Origin: an uncultured Prevotellaceae bacterium
Lineage (GTDB): Bacteria; Bacteroidota; Bacteroidia; Bacteroidales; Bacteroidaceae
Reading direction: 5' to 3'
Assembly (NCBI GenBank): GCA_946411565.1
Contig: CAMKEM010000022.1
Coordinates: 1 to 45,263 of the forward strand
Length of the DNA: 45,263 nt
Shown in pieces: positions 1 through 7,631 of this stretch. A program made the position numbers and the translations under genes. The number at the start of each line of letters is the position of its first letter. Within the stretch, counting starts at the first letter, position 1. The notes under the pieces were generated by a model. It ran no database searches. It was not told the DNA's origin and worked only from the letters and a program-made list of their open reading frames with translations.

Positions 1-1078
1 CAATATCCTGCTCTGCCACCTGCTTATCAGCCATGAACTTCTCCAGTTTCTGAAGATCCTTGTGTGAATAGAATGCTATACACCTACCCTCACCGCCGTC
101 ACGACCTGCACGACCAGTCTCCTGATAATAACCTTCAAGACTCTTAGGTATGTCATAGTGGATGACGAAACGTACATCCGGCTTGTCGATACCCATACCG
201 AAGGCTATGGTAGCAACAATCACATCAATCTCCTCCATAAGGAAATCATCCTGTGTCTGATTCCTTACAGGAGTATCAAGTCCTGCATGATATGGTGCAG
301 CCTTAATATCATTGGCACAAAGGATAGCAGCAAGTTCCTCAACCTTCTTTCTTGACAGACAATACACTATACCGCTCTTACCAGGATTCTGCTTAATGAA
401 CTTGATAATCTGCTTGTCTATCTGATTGGTCTTTGGGCGTACCTCATAATATAGATTAGGACGGTTGAACGAACTGCGGAATTCCGTAGCATCAGGAATA
501 CCGAGGTTCTTCTTGATATCCATCCTCACCTTGTCGGTTGCCGTTGCTGTAAGGGCAATGACAGGCGACTTACCTATATCATTTATAATAGGTCGAATCC
601 TGCGGTACTCAGGACGGAAATCATGTCCCCATTCCGAGATACAATGCGCCTCGTCAATAGCATAGAATGAAATCTTAACCTGACGGAGAAATGCCACGTA
701 CTCTTCCTTTGTGAGCGACTCAGGTGCCATATAGAGCAGTTTTGTCTTACCCGACTGTATATCGTTCTTTACCTTATCGATAGCCGATTTGTTCATTGAC
801 GAGTTAAGACAATGAGCCACGCCGTCACTCTCGCTGATGCCATTGATGACATCAACCTGATTCTTCATCAGAGCGATGAGAGGTGAAATTACGATTGCCG
901 TTCCGTCCATCAAGAGCGAAGGCAGCTGGTAGCACAAAGACTTACCGCCACCTGTCGGCATCAGCACGAAAGTGTCGTTACCAGCGAGCAGGTTACGGAT
1001 TATCCTCTCCTGATCGCCCTTGAATTTGTCGAAACCGAACAACTGCTTCAGTTTCTCTGTAAGGTTTAGGTTTTCCAT
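1..1078 (-). CDS. recQ: RecQ family ATP-dependent DNA helicase, C-terminal part missing (window edge)
   Basis: Reading leftwards from the ATG at 1076-1078 gives an open frame of 359 codons that runs off the window. The visible part is the SF2 helicase core. It has Walker A (MPTGGGKSLCYQLPS), a DEAH box followed by the RecQ aromatic loop (IDEAHCISEWGHDFRPEYR), a SAT-like LTATAT motif, and motif VI in QETGRAGRDG. RecQ unwinds DNA 3'-5' in recombinational repair and fork restart. The zinc-binding, winged-helix and HRDC regions would lie beyond position 1 and cannot be judged. The gene is third in a clpP-clpX-recQ operon. The clpX stop lies about 190 bp upstream, and that gap is filled by a GC-rich palindromic element. 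Confidence 0.95.
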   Translation of the reverse strand, partial: MENLNLTEKLKQLFGFDKFKGDQERIIRNLLAGNDTFVLMPTGGGKSLCYQLPSLLMDGTAIVISPLIALMKNQVDVINGISESDGVAHCLNSSMNKSAIDKVKNDIQSGKTKLLYMAPESLTKEEYVAFLRQVKISFYAIDEAHCISEWGHDFRPEYRRIRPIINDIGKSPVIALTATATDKVRMDIKKNLGIPDATEFRSSFNRPNLYYEVRPKTNQIDKQIIKFIKQNPGKSGIVYCLSRKKVEELAAILCANDIKAAPYHAGLDTPVRNQTQDDFLMEEIDVIVATIAFGMGIDKPDVRFVIHYDIPKSLEGYYQETGRAGRDGGEGRCIAFYSHKDLQKLEKFMADKQVAEQDI

Positions 1079-1097
1079 ATTTTAAGAAGAATGACTA

Positions 1098-1255
1098 ACG
1101 ACCCCTTTCCCGCCCTTCGGGCACCCTTTCCCCGTGAAGGGGCAAGGGAAAAGTTACCTTTTATCGCTTATGGGTGAAGTCCCCTATGAAGGATTATTAC
1201 AATCCCCTTGCCCCTCCACGGGGAAAGGGTGCCCGAAGGGTGGGAAAGGGGTCGT
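1098..1255. repeat. GC-rich palindromic element 1 (clpX/recQ gap)
   Basis: Two arms of about 51 bp (1098-1148 and 1205-1255) are inverted copies with about two mismatches. Each arm also folds on itself: a gcccttcgggc mini-hairpin followed by a ccccgtgaagggg mini-hairpin. The loop holds the word aagttaccttttatcg, also found in the loop of element 2 (2516-2675), which ties the two into one family. It lies between co-transcribed genes, so it would be a very strong hairpin in the operon mRNA. Confidence 0.9.
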
Positions 1256-1266
1256 TTGTCTTTATT

Positions 1267-2508
1267 TTAATAGTGCTTCTCCAACTGCTGTGCTGCGTAG
1301 TCCTTAGTAACCTCGAACTTCTTCAGTCGCTTACCAGGACACTCAAACATAGCGTCGGTCATAACAGTTTCCACAATAGAACGCAGGCCACGGGCACCGA
1401 GCTTATACTCCACGGCCTTGTCAACTATGTATTCCAGAGCCTCGGAAGTGAACGTAAGCTCAATCTTATCCATCTTGAAGAGCTTGATATACTGGCGCAC
1501 GATTGAGTTCTTAGGCTCAACGAGAATCCTGCGAAGAGCATCCCTATCCAATGGGTTGAGATAGGTAAGCACAGGCAGACGACCGATAATCTCTGGTATA
1601 AGACCGAAAGACTTCAAGTCCTGTGGCTGCACATACTTCATCATCTCCTTCTGGTCTATCTTACGCACATTCTGCACCGAGTTATAACCCACGGTATGCG
1701 TGTTCATTCTCTGTGCAATCTTACGCTCAATGCCATCAAAGGCACCACCACATATAAATAGGATGTTACGGGTATCAACATGGATATAGTCCTGATCAGG
1801 ATGCTTACGACCTCCCTTTGGCGGTACGTTCACCATAGTACCCTCAAGCAACTTCAGCAAACCCTGCTGAACGCCCTCACCGCTAACATCGCGTGTGATG
1901 CTTGGGTTATCGCTCTTACGTGCAATCTTATCAATCTCATCAATGAAGACGATACCACGCTGAGCTGCATCAAGGTCGAAGTCGGCAACCTGAAGCAGAC
2001 GGCTCAAGATGCTCTCCACGTCCTCACCCACATATCCAGCCTCCGTAAACACGGTAGCATCAACGATAGTGAAAGGCACATGAAGTAGCTTTGCAATGGT
2101 GCGGGCAAGAAGCGTCTTACCTGTACCAGTAGAGCCCACCATTATTATATTACTCTTCTCAATCTCCACGCCGTCCTCATCATCAGGCTGCTGTAAGCGC
2201 TTGTAGTGATTATACACGGCAACGGAGAGATATTTCTTAGCCTCATCCTGACCAATGATATACTGATCAAGATACTCCTTTATCTCATTAGGCTTAGGAA
2301 CATCCGAGAGACGAGGAGCCTTGTCATAGTCAGAGGATTTCTTATCTGCCCCCTTAGCGCCATCAGGACCGAATCCCTGTGCACAAACTATGTCATAGGC
2401 CTGACGAGCACAATCCTCACAGATATAGCCATTCAAGCCAGTTATCATCAGACGCACCTCACTCTCGCTACGTCCGCAGAAATTACATGTATTTTTTTTC
2501 TTATTCAT
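1267..2508 (-). CDS. clpX: ATP-dependent Clp protease ATP-binding subunit ClpX
   Basis: 413 aa, the usual ClpX length. In order: an N-terminal C4 zinc-binding domain (CNFCGR near residue 9, ICEDC near 30) that binds adaptors and substrates; Walker A GSTGTGKT; the GYVG pore loop in [10 protein letters not shown]; Walker B FIDEIDK; the RKH loop (GGRKHPD); and the sensor-2 arginine in LGARGLRS. ClpX is a hexameric AAA+ unfoldase that feeds proteins into ClpP. The ClpP-contacting IGF loop position appears to read VGY (in HTVGYNS). The ATG at 2506-2508 lies about 170 bp after clpP in the same orientation. The gap holds palindromic element 2. Confidence 0.98.
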   Translation of the reverse strand: MNKKKNTCNFCGRSESEVRLMITGLNGYICEDCARQAYDIVCAQGFGPDGAKGADKKSSDYDKAPRLSDVPKPNEIKEYLDQYIIGQDEAKKYLSVAVYNHYKRLQQPDDEDGVEIEKSNIIMVGSTGTGKTLLARTIAKLLHVPFTIVDATVFTEAGYVGEDVESILSRLLQVADFDLDAAQRGIVFIDEIDKIARKSDNPSITRDVSGEGVQQGLLKLLEGTMVNVPPKGGRKHPDQDYIHVDTRNILFICGGAFDGIERKIAQRMNTHTVGYNSVQNVRKIDQKEMMKYVQPQDLKSFGLIPEIIGRLPVLTYLNPLDRDALRRILVEPKNSIVRQYIKLFKMDKIELTFTSEALEYIVDKAVEYKLGARGLRSIVETVMTDAMFECPGKRLKKFEVTKDYAAQQLEKHY

Positions 2509-2515
2509 ATAAACA

Positions 2516-2675
2516 GCCCCTCACCTGCCCTTCGGGCATCCTCTCCCCAAGGGGCGAGGAAGAAGTTACCTTTTATCGATTGTAGGGAACTATATTAATC
2601 TTTAATTATTATTGAAAATACTAACTCATCCCCTCGCCCCTTGGGGAGAGGGTGTCCATAGGACGGGTGAGGGGC
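2516..2675. repeat. GC-rich palindromic element 2 (clpP/clpX gap)
   Basis: Inverted arms at about 2516-2559 and 2632-2675, roughly 37 of 44 positions matching. The left arm again contains gcccttcgggc and a ccccaagggg mini-hairpin, and the loop contains aagttaccttttatcg as in element 1. The right arm runs into the clpP stop codon (2675-2677), so the insertion, or the growth of the palindrome, reaches the last base of the coding sequence. Confidence 0.88.
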
Positions 2676-3346
2676 TACTTCTTCACCAGCACAGCATCAA
2701 TCATGCCATACTCCTTAGCCTCCTCAGCCGTCATCCAGTAGTTACGGTCAGAGTCTGCCCACACCTTCTCGTATGGAGTATGAGAATGGTTAGAAATGAT
2801 GGTGTAGAGTTCCTTCTTGAACTTCTGAATCTCCTTAGCCTCAATCTCGATGTCGGAAGCCTGTCCCTGAACACCGCCAAGAGGCTGGTGAATCATCACG
2901 CGAGAATGAGGAAGCGCAGAACGCTTACCCTCCTGACCAGCAACGAGGAGCACAGCACCCATAGACGCTGCCATACCAGTACAGATAGTAGCCACATCAC
3001 TTGAGATGAACTGCATAGTGTCGTAAATGCCGAGACCAGCAGTAACGCTTCCACCAGGAGAATTGATATAGATAGAGATATCCTTGCCAGGGTCGGTAGA
3101 ATCCAGATACAAGAGCTGTGCCTGTATTGTATTGGCGGTATAGTCATTGATTTCCGTGCCGAGGAAGATGATTCTATCCATCATCAGTCGGGAGAACACA
3201 TCCATCTGAGTAACATTCAACTGACGTTCCTCCAGAATATAAGGATTAAGGTACTGTGCCTGAGTTCTCATCACATCATCAAGAGCCATGCCATTCATTC
3301 CGAGATGGCCTGTAGCATATTTTCTGAAATCGCTTGTTATATTCAT
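2675..3346 (-). CDS. clpP: ATP-dependent Clp protease proteolytic subunit ClpP
   Basis: 223 aa from the ATG at 3344-3346. An upstream in-frame ATG at 3367 would leave only about 5 nt of leader after the predicted transcription start, so 3346 is preferred; the mature sequence (DFRKYATGHLGMNG) starts just after it. The catalytic serine is in TGMAASMGAVLL and the histidine in HSRVMIHQPLGG, with the Asp further on. The NSPGGSV oxyanion-hole motif is present. ClpP forms the double-heptamer peptidase chamber used by ClpX. It is the first gene of clpP-clpX-recQ. The trigger factor gene (tig), which precedes clpP in many Bacteroidota, is absent here: the upstream DNA is repeats. Confidence 0.97.
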   Translation of the reverse strand: MNITSDFRKYATGHLGMNGMALDDVMRTQAQYLNPYILEERQLNVTQMDVFSRLMMDRIIFLGTEINDYTANTIQAQLLYLDSTDPGKDISIYINSPGGSVTAGLGIYDTMQFISSDVATICTGMAASMGAVLLVAGQEGKRSALPHSRVMIHQPLGGVQGQASDIEIEAKEIQKFKKELYTIISNHSHTPYEKVWADSDRNYWMTAEEAKEYGMIDAVLVKK

Positions 3347-3378
3347 TATTATTATTGCTTTTTTCACTGTTTAGTAAC

Positions 3379-3411
3379 ACAAAATTACGAATAAAACGGC
3401 GAATGTGCAAA
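3379..3411 (-). promoter_or_regulatory. Promoter of the clpP-clpX-recQ operon
   Basis: On the minus strand TTTG (3408-3411), a 20-nt spacer and TAATTTTGT (3379-3387) match the Bacteroidota -33/-7 promoter. Transcription should start near 3372, about 26 nt before the chosen clpP start. Confidence 0.75.
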
Positions 3412-3553
3412 ATTTAAATGTTAAAAAAGGAAAAAAGGCATAAAACAACGCTTTTCGCCTTTCCCTTAACGCTATTCAACGAAATTAAACACGTTGTCTG
3501 CGAGGGCTGAACGGCGAAGAGGTCGGTCCTCGCAAATCATGGTAATTCAGATG

Positions 3554-3720
3554 TTTTATTTTATGCCGTATTGGCAATTTTAGGTCTTTTGAAGACCTTT
3601 TTTCATTTATTGGAATGACCATTCATTCTTTGATTTAAAGAAAATATTTGAGTATGTCCCATATTCAAATAGAAAATTTGGCTCAATGCCCTAAAATTGC
3701 CAATAAGGCATAAAATAAAA
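3554..3720. repeat. 31-bp inverted repeat enclosing about 105 bp
   Basis: The arms (about 3554-3584 and 3690-3720) are inverse complements with one clear mismatch around the shared words attttatgcc and ggcaatttta. Just inside the left arm, aggtcttttgaagacct followed by six T looks like an intrinsic terminator reading rightwards. The enclosed DNA has no open frame. It could be a miniature element, or a terminator flanked by a palindrome. Confidence 0.75.
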
Positions 3721-3740
3721 TATAATTTTTTCTGGATTAA

Positions 3741-4176
3741 CGTCAGAAAAAACTTTTTCGCCACAAACCTACATACCTACATTGATAGGCAGCCCCAATC
3801 ATTGTAGCTCAATAGATTGCAGAGTTTTCAAATATTGCGTAAACCTACACTAATCCTACACTAAACCTACACTAATCATGCCTATCAAGGCATGAAATTA
3901 ACAATTTATAATGAATAATTTGATTAGTATCATAAGCGTTCAAGTCAAACAAAATTATCACTTGCTTTAGCTTGATGAGCTTTGCGAATAATTATCCATT
4001 ATTAATTATCAATTAATCTGAATTTCTGAAAAATTCAGATTTTAGTGTAGGTTTAGTGTAGGATTAGTGTAGGTTTATGCGGTATTTGAAATCCTTGTAA
4101 AACACTAAGACTGTGCGTGTTATGTAGAGTGCCAATGTAGGTATGTAGGATTAGCGCAAAAAAGTTTTTTCTGAGG
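3741..4176. repeat. Large nested inverted repeat with 11-bp phased units
   Basis: The outer arms share the words cagaaaaaactttt, cctacatacctacatt and gcgtaaacctacac (3741-3880), inverted at 4041-4176. The middle of each arm has diverged. Next to the inner edge of each arm sit three 11-bp units: cctacactaat-type at 3844-3876, and tttagtgtagg-type at 4041-4073. Inside these lies a second inverted pair of AT-rich 7-bp units (about 3901-3925 and 3987-4018). The structure is therefore concentric: 11-mers, 7-mers, a 60-bp core, 7-mers, 11-mers. Confidence 0.85.
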
Positions 4177-4179
4177 AGA

Positions 4180-4228
4180 AATTGTCAATTCTCAATTCAT
4201 AATTTTCAATTGTCAATTTTCAATTGGC
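4180..4228. repeat. 7-bp array, seven units of AATTNNC type
   Basis: Seven consecutive heptamers in exact phase, each starting aatt (aattgtc, aattctc, aattcat, aattttc, and so on). The variable positions differ from unit to unit. There is no coding frame. Confidence 0.9.
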
Positions 4229-4238
4229 AAAGCCCTAT

Positions 4239-4341
4239 GCCTCCGTTGTGCCTTCGCTCTGCCTCCGCTGTGCCTCCGTTCTCTCGATTGGAGCAGGAAC
4301 GGACTTGCAACGGTTTTGAAACGGAGGAGAAACGGACTTGG
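4239..4341. repeat. Two 11-bp arrays in opposite orientation
   Basis: Four units of gcctccgttgt type at 4239-4282, then, after 15 bp, four units of aacggacttgc type at 4298-4341. The second set carries the complement of the TCCGTT core (AACGGA). Phase is exactly 11 bp in each set. Confidence 0.88.
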
Positions 4342-4431
4342 AGCAAAGTCTGAATGCTGTAGATTTCCTATGAAAACTAAAATTACCTGAGTTCGATGAA
4401 TTGCTTATATGACAAACAGCAAGCTGTTTTT

Positions 4432-4555
4432 AACTGACAACAATTACCAATCTGCGCAATCTTATTCCAATAATTATCAATTTTATATTAGTTGAAGATT
4501 GGTAAGATTGGGACTCCGCGTAGCGCCTGAGCCTTGCGAATAATTATTGTCAGTT
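4432..4555. mobile_element. MITE-like element, copy 1 (124 bp)
   Basis: Starts aactgacaacaatt and ends aattattgtcagtt: 14-bp terminal inverted repeats with one mismatch. A second copy at 30841-30964 is also exactly 124 bp and shares the interior words gaagattggtaagattgg and actccgcgtagcgcctgag. It has no open frame, so any movement would need a transposase in trans. A small aaacagc/gctgttt hairpin flanks the left end, and a related one flanks copy 2. Confidence 0.82.
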
Positions 4556-4637
4556 ACCTCCCTGTGGTCAGTGGGTCTGCGACAAATCTCAGCATCGGAG
4601 ATGCGTTTTATTTTAATTTCGTCGAACTGACGTTAAA

Positions 4638-4739
4638 ATTAATGCGATATTAATGTGTCATTGGTGGAAATTAATGTTTCCTCACGGAGTGAGACATGTA
4701 ATGCCCATTAATACCACATTAATCTCGCATTAATTTTCT
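4638..4739. repeat. 11-bp inverted pair, ATTAAT units
   Basis: Three units beginning att (attaatgcgat, attaatgtgtc, attggtggaaa) at 4638-4670 face three units (attaataccac, attaatctcgc, attaattttct) at 4707-4739. As inverse complements the two ends share aaaattaatgcga. Phase is 11 bp on both sides. A small ctcac/gtgag hairpin sits in the spacer. Confidence 0.85.
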
Positions 4740-4751
4740 TTTTCCCTATTC

Positions 4752-4775
4752 CTCTGTGTCTCAGCGTCTTTGCGT
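4752..4775. repeat. 8-bp array upstream of the VirE-like gene
   Basis: Three octamers in phase: ctctgtgt, ctcagcgt, ctttgcgt. The same kind of octamer returns in inverted pairs at 33074-33118, 42441-42492 and 44812-44868. Confidence 0.7.
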
Positions 4776-4824
4776 TTTCCACAAAAAAACATTATAAAAA
4801 CATGCAGAAAATCTGGGACAACTC

Positions 4825-4856
4825 TTGGAAGTTTCAGAAATTATTCTTACCTTTGC
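4825..4856 (+). promoter_or_regulatory. Promoter of the VirE-like gene
   Basis: TTGG (4825-4828), a 19-nt spacer and TACCTTTGC (4848-4856). This is the Bacteroidota -7 box with a slightly off -33. The leader to the ATG at 4935 is about 70 nt. The rpn promoter at 16092-16123 has the same TTGG-N19 form. Confidence 0.65.
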
Positions 4857-4934
4857 AGCCGAATCCTTTTTGAAAGAAAAAACAAAAAAACTTTCAAGCC
4901 AAAGATTTATAAACTTTAAAAACACTTACTTTTT

Positions 4935-6212
4935 ATGATCGAACAAAAAACTTTTGCTCAGGGCGAAAACAGCTCTGAAAACACACTCGCCGCGTGTCCT
5001 GAAAACGCAGAAATGACTTCTGCACAGACTTCAGACGCAACTTCTTCCGAGCCAATGGAAGAAGACCAGCTACCTGCCGAGTACTTCCTTGAGCAGCACT
5101 ACAATTTCCGCCGCAACGTACTCAGCGGCATGGTTGAGTACAAGAAATCTGATGAGCCTGACGAGAAATTCGCTCGTCTGACATCCGAAGCTCTCAACAC
5201 CATATATATTATGGGTATGCGTGAGATGCCAGATGTGCCAGACCTCAAGTCCGACATCAAGACATATGTGGAATCAAGCATTCCGCCCGTCTATGATCCT
5301 ATCCGTCAATGGTTTGACCAGCTCCCACAATGGGACGGCAAGGATCGCCTTGCAGATTTCCTTAACCGCATCCCTGGCATGACCGAGGAGCAACTTGGCT
5401 TCATGAAGACGTGGATGCGCTCAGTAACAGCCCATTGGCTGGGTATCGACGATGAGCACGGCAATGAGACAGTTCCTTTGCTCATTGGCAATCAGGGCTG
5501 TGGCAAGAGCACGTTCTGCCTTCGTCTTCTGCCACAATCTTTGCGTCAGTACTATCTAGACCACTTCAACCTTGCCAACAAGTTTGACAAGGAGATGGCG
5601 TTGAGCGGAAGTCTGCTTATCTGCCTTGACGAGATTGACCAGTACAAGGCTGGTCAGATGGCAGAGCTGAAACAGGCACTATCCAAAGTCAAGGTCAATG
5701 GTCGTAAGATCTACGGCAAGACCATCGACGAGCGAAAGCGCTATGCCTCTTTCATAGCCACCACCAACAACCGTCATCCGCAGAAGGATATGACAGGCTC
5801 ACGCCGTTATCTCACTATCGAGATTCCTGACGGCAAACTGATTGACAATCAGCAGGAAATAGCTTATGAGCAGGTCTATGCCCAGTTGCTCCATGAGGTA
5901 CGCGATGAGAAGATGCGCTACTGGTTCACCAACGAGGAGACGATTCGCATTCAGGAGCTCAACATACCTTATCAGGAATCCGTTGACCTTGAGGCTATGA
6001 TTGATAGTTTCTATCGCAAGCCCACCCCTGGAGAACGTGGCAATAGCATCACCTCGCTTGAGATCCGCAAGACGCTTCAGACAGAGTTCCCGAAGATTGC
6101 CGTGAGCAACCTTACATCTGAAAAGATTGGTCGTGCGCTTAAGGAGCTGAAGGTCAGGAAGACACGTTCAAGCAAGGGCGTTGCCTACTCGCTCATAAAG
6201 AGAGCGGCATAG
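4935..6212 (+). CDS. VirE/VapE-type AAA+ protein with DUF3874-like tail
   Basis: 425 aa. After an acidic, Ser/Thr-rich 45-residue start comes the VirE family core: an IRQWFDQLPQWDGKDRLADF region, Walker A GNQGCGKST (residues 185-193), Walker B LLICLDEID (227-235), then a sensor-like FIATTNNRHPQKD stretch and SRRYLTIEI. The C-terminal part (YRKPTPGERG to the end) resembles the DUF3874 domain. Family members are helicase-like ATPases of plasmids, phages and islands, often fused to a primase; no primase domain is seen here. The gene stands alone between repeats and the toxin island. It could be a relic of a mobile element or a resident gene. The biochemical role is unknown. Confidence 0.85.
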   Translation: MIEQKTFAQGENSSENTLAACPENAEMTSAQTSDATSSEPMEEDQLPAEYFLEQHYNFRRNVLSGMVEYKKSDEPDEKFARLTSEALNTIYIMGMREMPDVPDLKSDIKTYVESSIPPVYDPIRQWFDQLPQWDGKDRLADFLNRIPGMTEEQLGFMKTWMRSVTAHWLGIDDEHGNETVPLLIGNQGCGKSTFCLRLLPQSLRQYYLDHFNLANKFDKEMALSGSLLICLDEIDQYKAGQMAELKQALSKVKVNGRKIYGKTIDERKRYASFIATTNNRHPQKDMTGSRRYLTIEIPDGKLIDNQQEIAYEQVYAQLLHEVRDEKMRYWFTNEETIRIQELNIPYQESVDLEAMIDSFYRKPTPGERGNSITSLEIRKTLQTEFPKIAVSNLTSEKIGRALKELKVRKTRSSKGVAYSLIKRAA

Positions 6213-6230
6213 TTACAAGCCTTATCCACT

Positions 6231-6275
6231 AGGGGGCGTATCAAACTCGATGTTTTGATACACCCTCTTTGTGTT
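6231..6275 (+). terminator. Terminator-like hairpin after the VirE-like gene
   Basis: GTATCAAA (6238-6245) pairs with TTTGATAC (6254-6261), with partial pairing of the flanking aggg/ccct, about 25 nt after the stop. The T-run is weak (ctctttgtgtt). Confidence 0.6.
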
Positions 6276-6404
6276 ACAATGATTTTTACACGAACAAACA
6301 AACGATTACGCTAATTCTGTTATTTATTACTCGCAAAAGAATCCCATCCTTAAAAAAAACGATAAATTTTGTTAAAGAATAGCATAGTTTTAGCAAAATA
6401 TTAA

Positions 6405-6413
6405 TACCTTTGC
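6405..6413 (+). promoter_or_regulatory. Probable -7 box of the Rhs island operon
   Basis: TACCTTTGC at 6405-6413 matches the -7 consensus. No TTTG is seen 19-21 nt upstream, so expression may need an activator or be weak. It would leave a leader of about 135 nt before 6556 or 6571. Confidence 0.5.
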
Positions 6414-6555
6414 ATAAAGATTTGCATACAATCATTTTTGACGGTAAGAAGCACTTTGAGTATTTCAAATAATGAATACCTAAACTTTTATACCTAAACA
6501 TTTATATCAAGACGAGACAACAGAATAGCCCATAAAAACATGGGCGATATATTTA

Positions 6556-7626
6556 ATGTATTATAATAATATGAAAAAACTGTTAGTTTTAACCGTTGCA
6601 ATGTTTGCCTGTGACCTTTCACAGGCACAGACCATTAGTTGTGCGACAAATGCACCTCGTAGTGGCGACAAGTATCAATTAAAACAAGTACAATTCTTTC
6701 CTCCCGGTGATGAAGGAAAAAATGTGGTATGGGATTTCAGCAATCTCAATCCATATGACACAGACATCAACCGAGAATTCTTTTGGGGACAGGACTCTCT
6801 GTTAATTAGGACAGAGCAAGATCAATTGACAAAGTATGTTCTAAAAGAAGATTCACTCATCTGTATGGGGTATGAGAATCGCCTGACCAGTATGTCTTTC
6901 TCTAAGCCAATGGTCATGATGACATATCCATATTCTTATGGCAATAGTATCAGCAATCCATACGAGGGTATAGGGGATTACTGCAAGCGACTTATACTAA
7001 AGAATGGTGGAACCCTCATTGTGGAAGCAGATGCAGAAGGAACTATTATCAACCATGAAGGAGATTCTATAAAGAATGTCATTCGAGTACATACCACACG
7101 GCTTAACTCTGTTAGTATGCACGCATTATCTGATACTCTCTTAACAGACGACTCACGTATGAAACAGGAGATTGAAGATCATTATGCTTGGTATGTACGT
7201 GGTTATCGTTATCCGATGTATGAGACATCGTCAATATCATTCTATGATAACATGCAGCCTGTATCTTGTATTCAAAAAGCCTACTATTACGACAATGAGG
7301 GCATCGATCAGGTTAAAGACGAGGCAAACGAAAAGATCCAAAAAGAAGATATCCTTGCCCAAAATATGAATGTTGACATAATAAAGTACGAGTTCCATAA
7401 AACAGTAAGCAGCATCACATTGGACTATTCACTTGAACAGAACGCTAACATCGTAGCACTTATTTGCAATAATCTTGGCGTTCTCTTTGGGAAAAACAGT
7501 ACAAAGCAGCCTATCGGAACAGGGTACCAAATGAAATTTGACATAGCCCACCTGAAAAAAGGAGAATACATTCTCTACATCAATGTAAATGGTAAAATCT
7601 ATAACGAAAAGTTTTTTATAAAGTAA
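6556..7626 (+). CDS. Secreted protein with T9SS-like C-terminal sorting domain, leader gene of the Rhs island
   Basis: 356 aa. The signal peptide is in MKKLLVLTVAMFACDLSQAQ; translation may start at the ATG at 6571 (MKKLLV) instead of 6556. The middle is a beta-rich domain I cannot name. The last 75 residues (from about 275) have the pattern of a type A Por/T9SS sorting domain: short beta strands, HLKKGEYILYINVNGK, then a lysine-ending FFIK. It lies 5 nt before the 1313-aa Rhs-like gene, so the two are co-transcribed. The gene position suggests a surface or secretion partner of the Rhs shell. Whether the organism has a T9SS cannot be seen here. AT-rich, like the rest of the island. Confidence 0.7.
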   Translation: MYYNNMKKLLVLTVAMFACDLSQAQTISCATNAPRSGDKYQLKQVQFFPPGDEGKNVVWDFSNLNPYDTDINREFFWGQDSLLIRTEQDQLTKYVLKEDSLICMGYENRLTSMSFSKPMVMMTYPYSYGNSISNPYEGIGDYCKRLILKNGGTLIVEADAEGTIINHEGDSIKNVIRVHTTRLNSVSMHALSDTLLTDDSRMKQEIEDHYAWYVRGYRYPMYETSSISFYDNMQPVSCIQKAYYYDNEGIDQVKDEANEKIQKEDILAQNMNVDIIKYEFHKTVSSITLDYSLEQNANIVALICNNLGVLFGKNSTKQPIGTGYQMKFDIAHLKKGEYILYINVNGKIYNEKFFIK

Positions 7627-7631
7627 ATATA

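Larger units (their letters stand above)
3412..4820. other. Gene-free repeat mosaic between clpP and the VirE-like gene
   Basis: No convincing coding frame occurs in about 1.4 kb. From left to right it holds: a TGCGAGG/CCTCGCA hairpin (near 3496-3535); an inverted repeat enclosing a T-tailed hairpin (3554-3720); a large nested inverted repeat with 11-bp and 7-bp periodic units (3741-4176); a 7-bp array (4180-4228); two 11-bp arrays in opposite orientation (4239-4341); a 124-bp MITE-like element (4432-4555); a further 11-bp inverted pair (4638-4739); and an 8-bp array (4752-4775). These parts are listed separately. Confidence 0.8.

Noticed and set aside
3844..4341. CRISPR array
   Set aside because: Units of 7-11 bp without spacers, and no cas genes.
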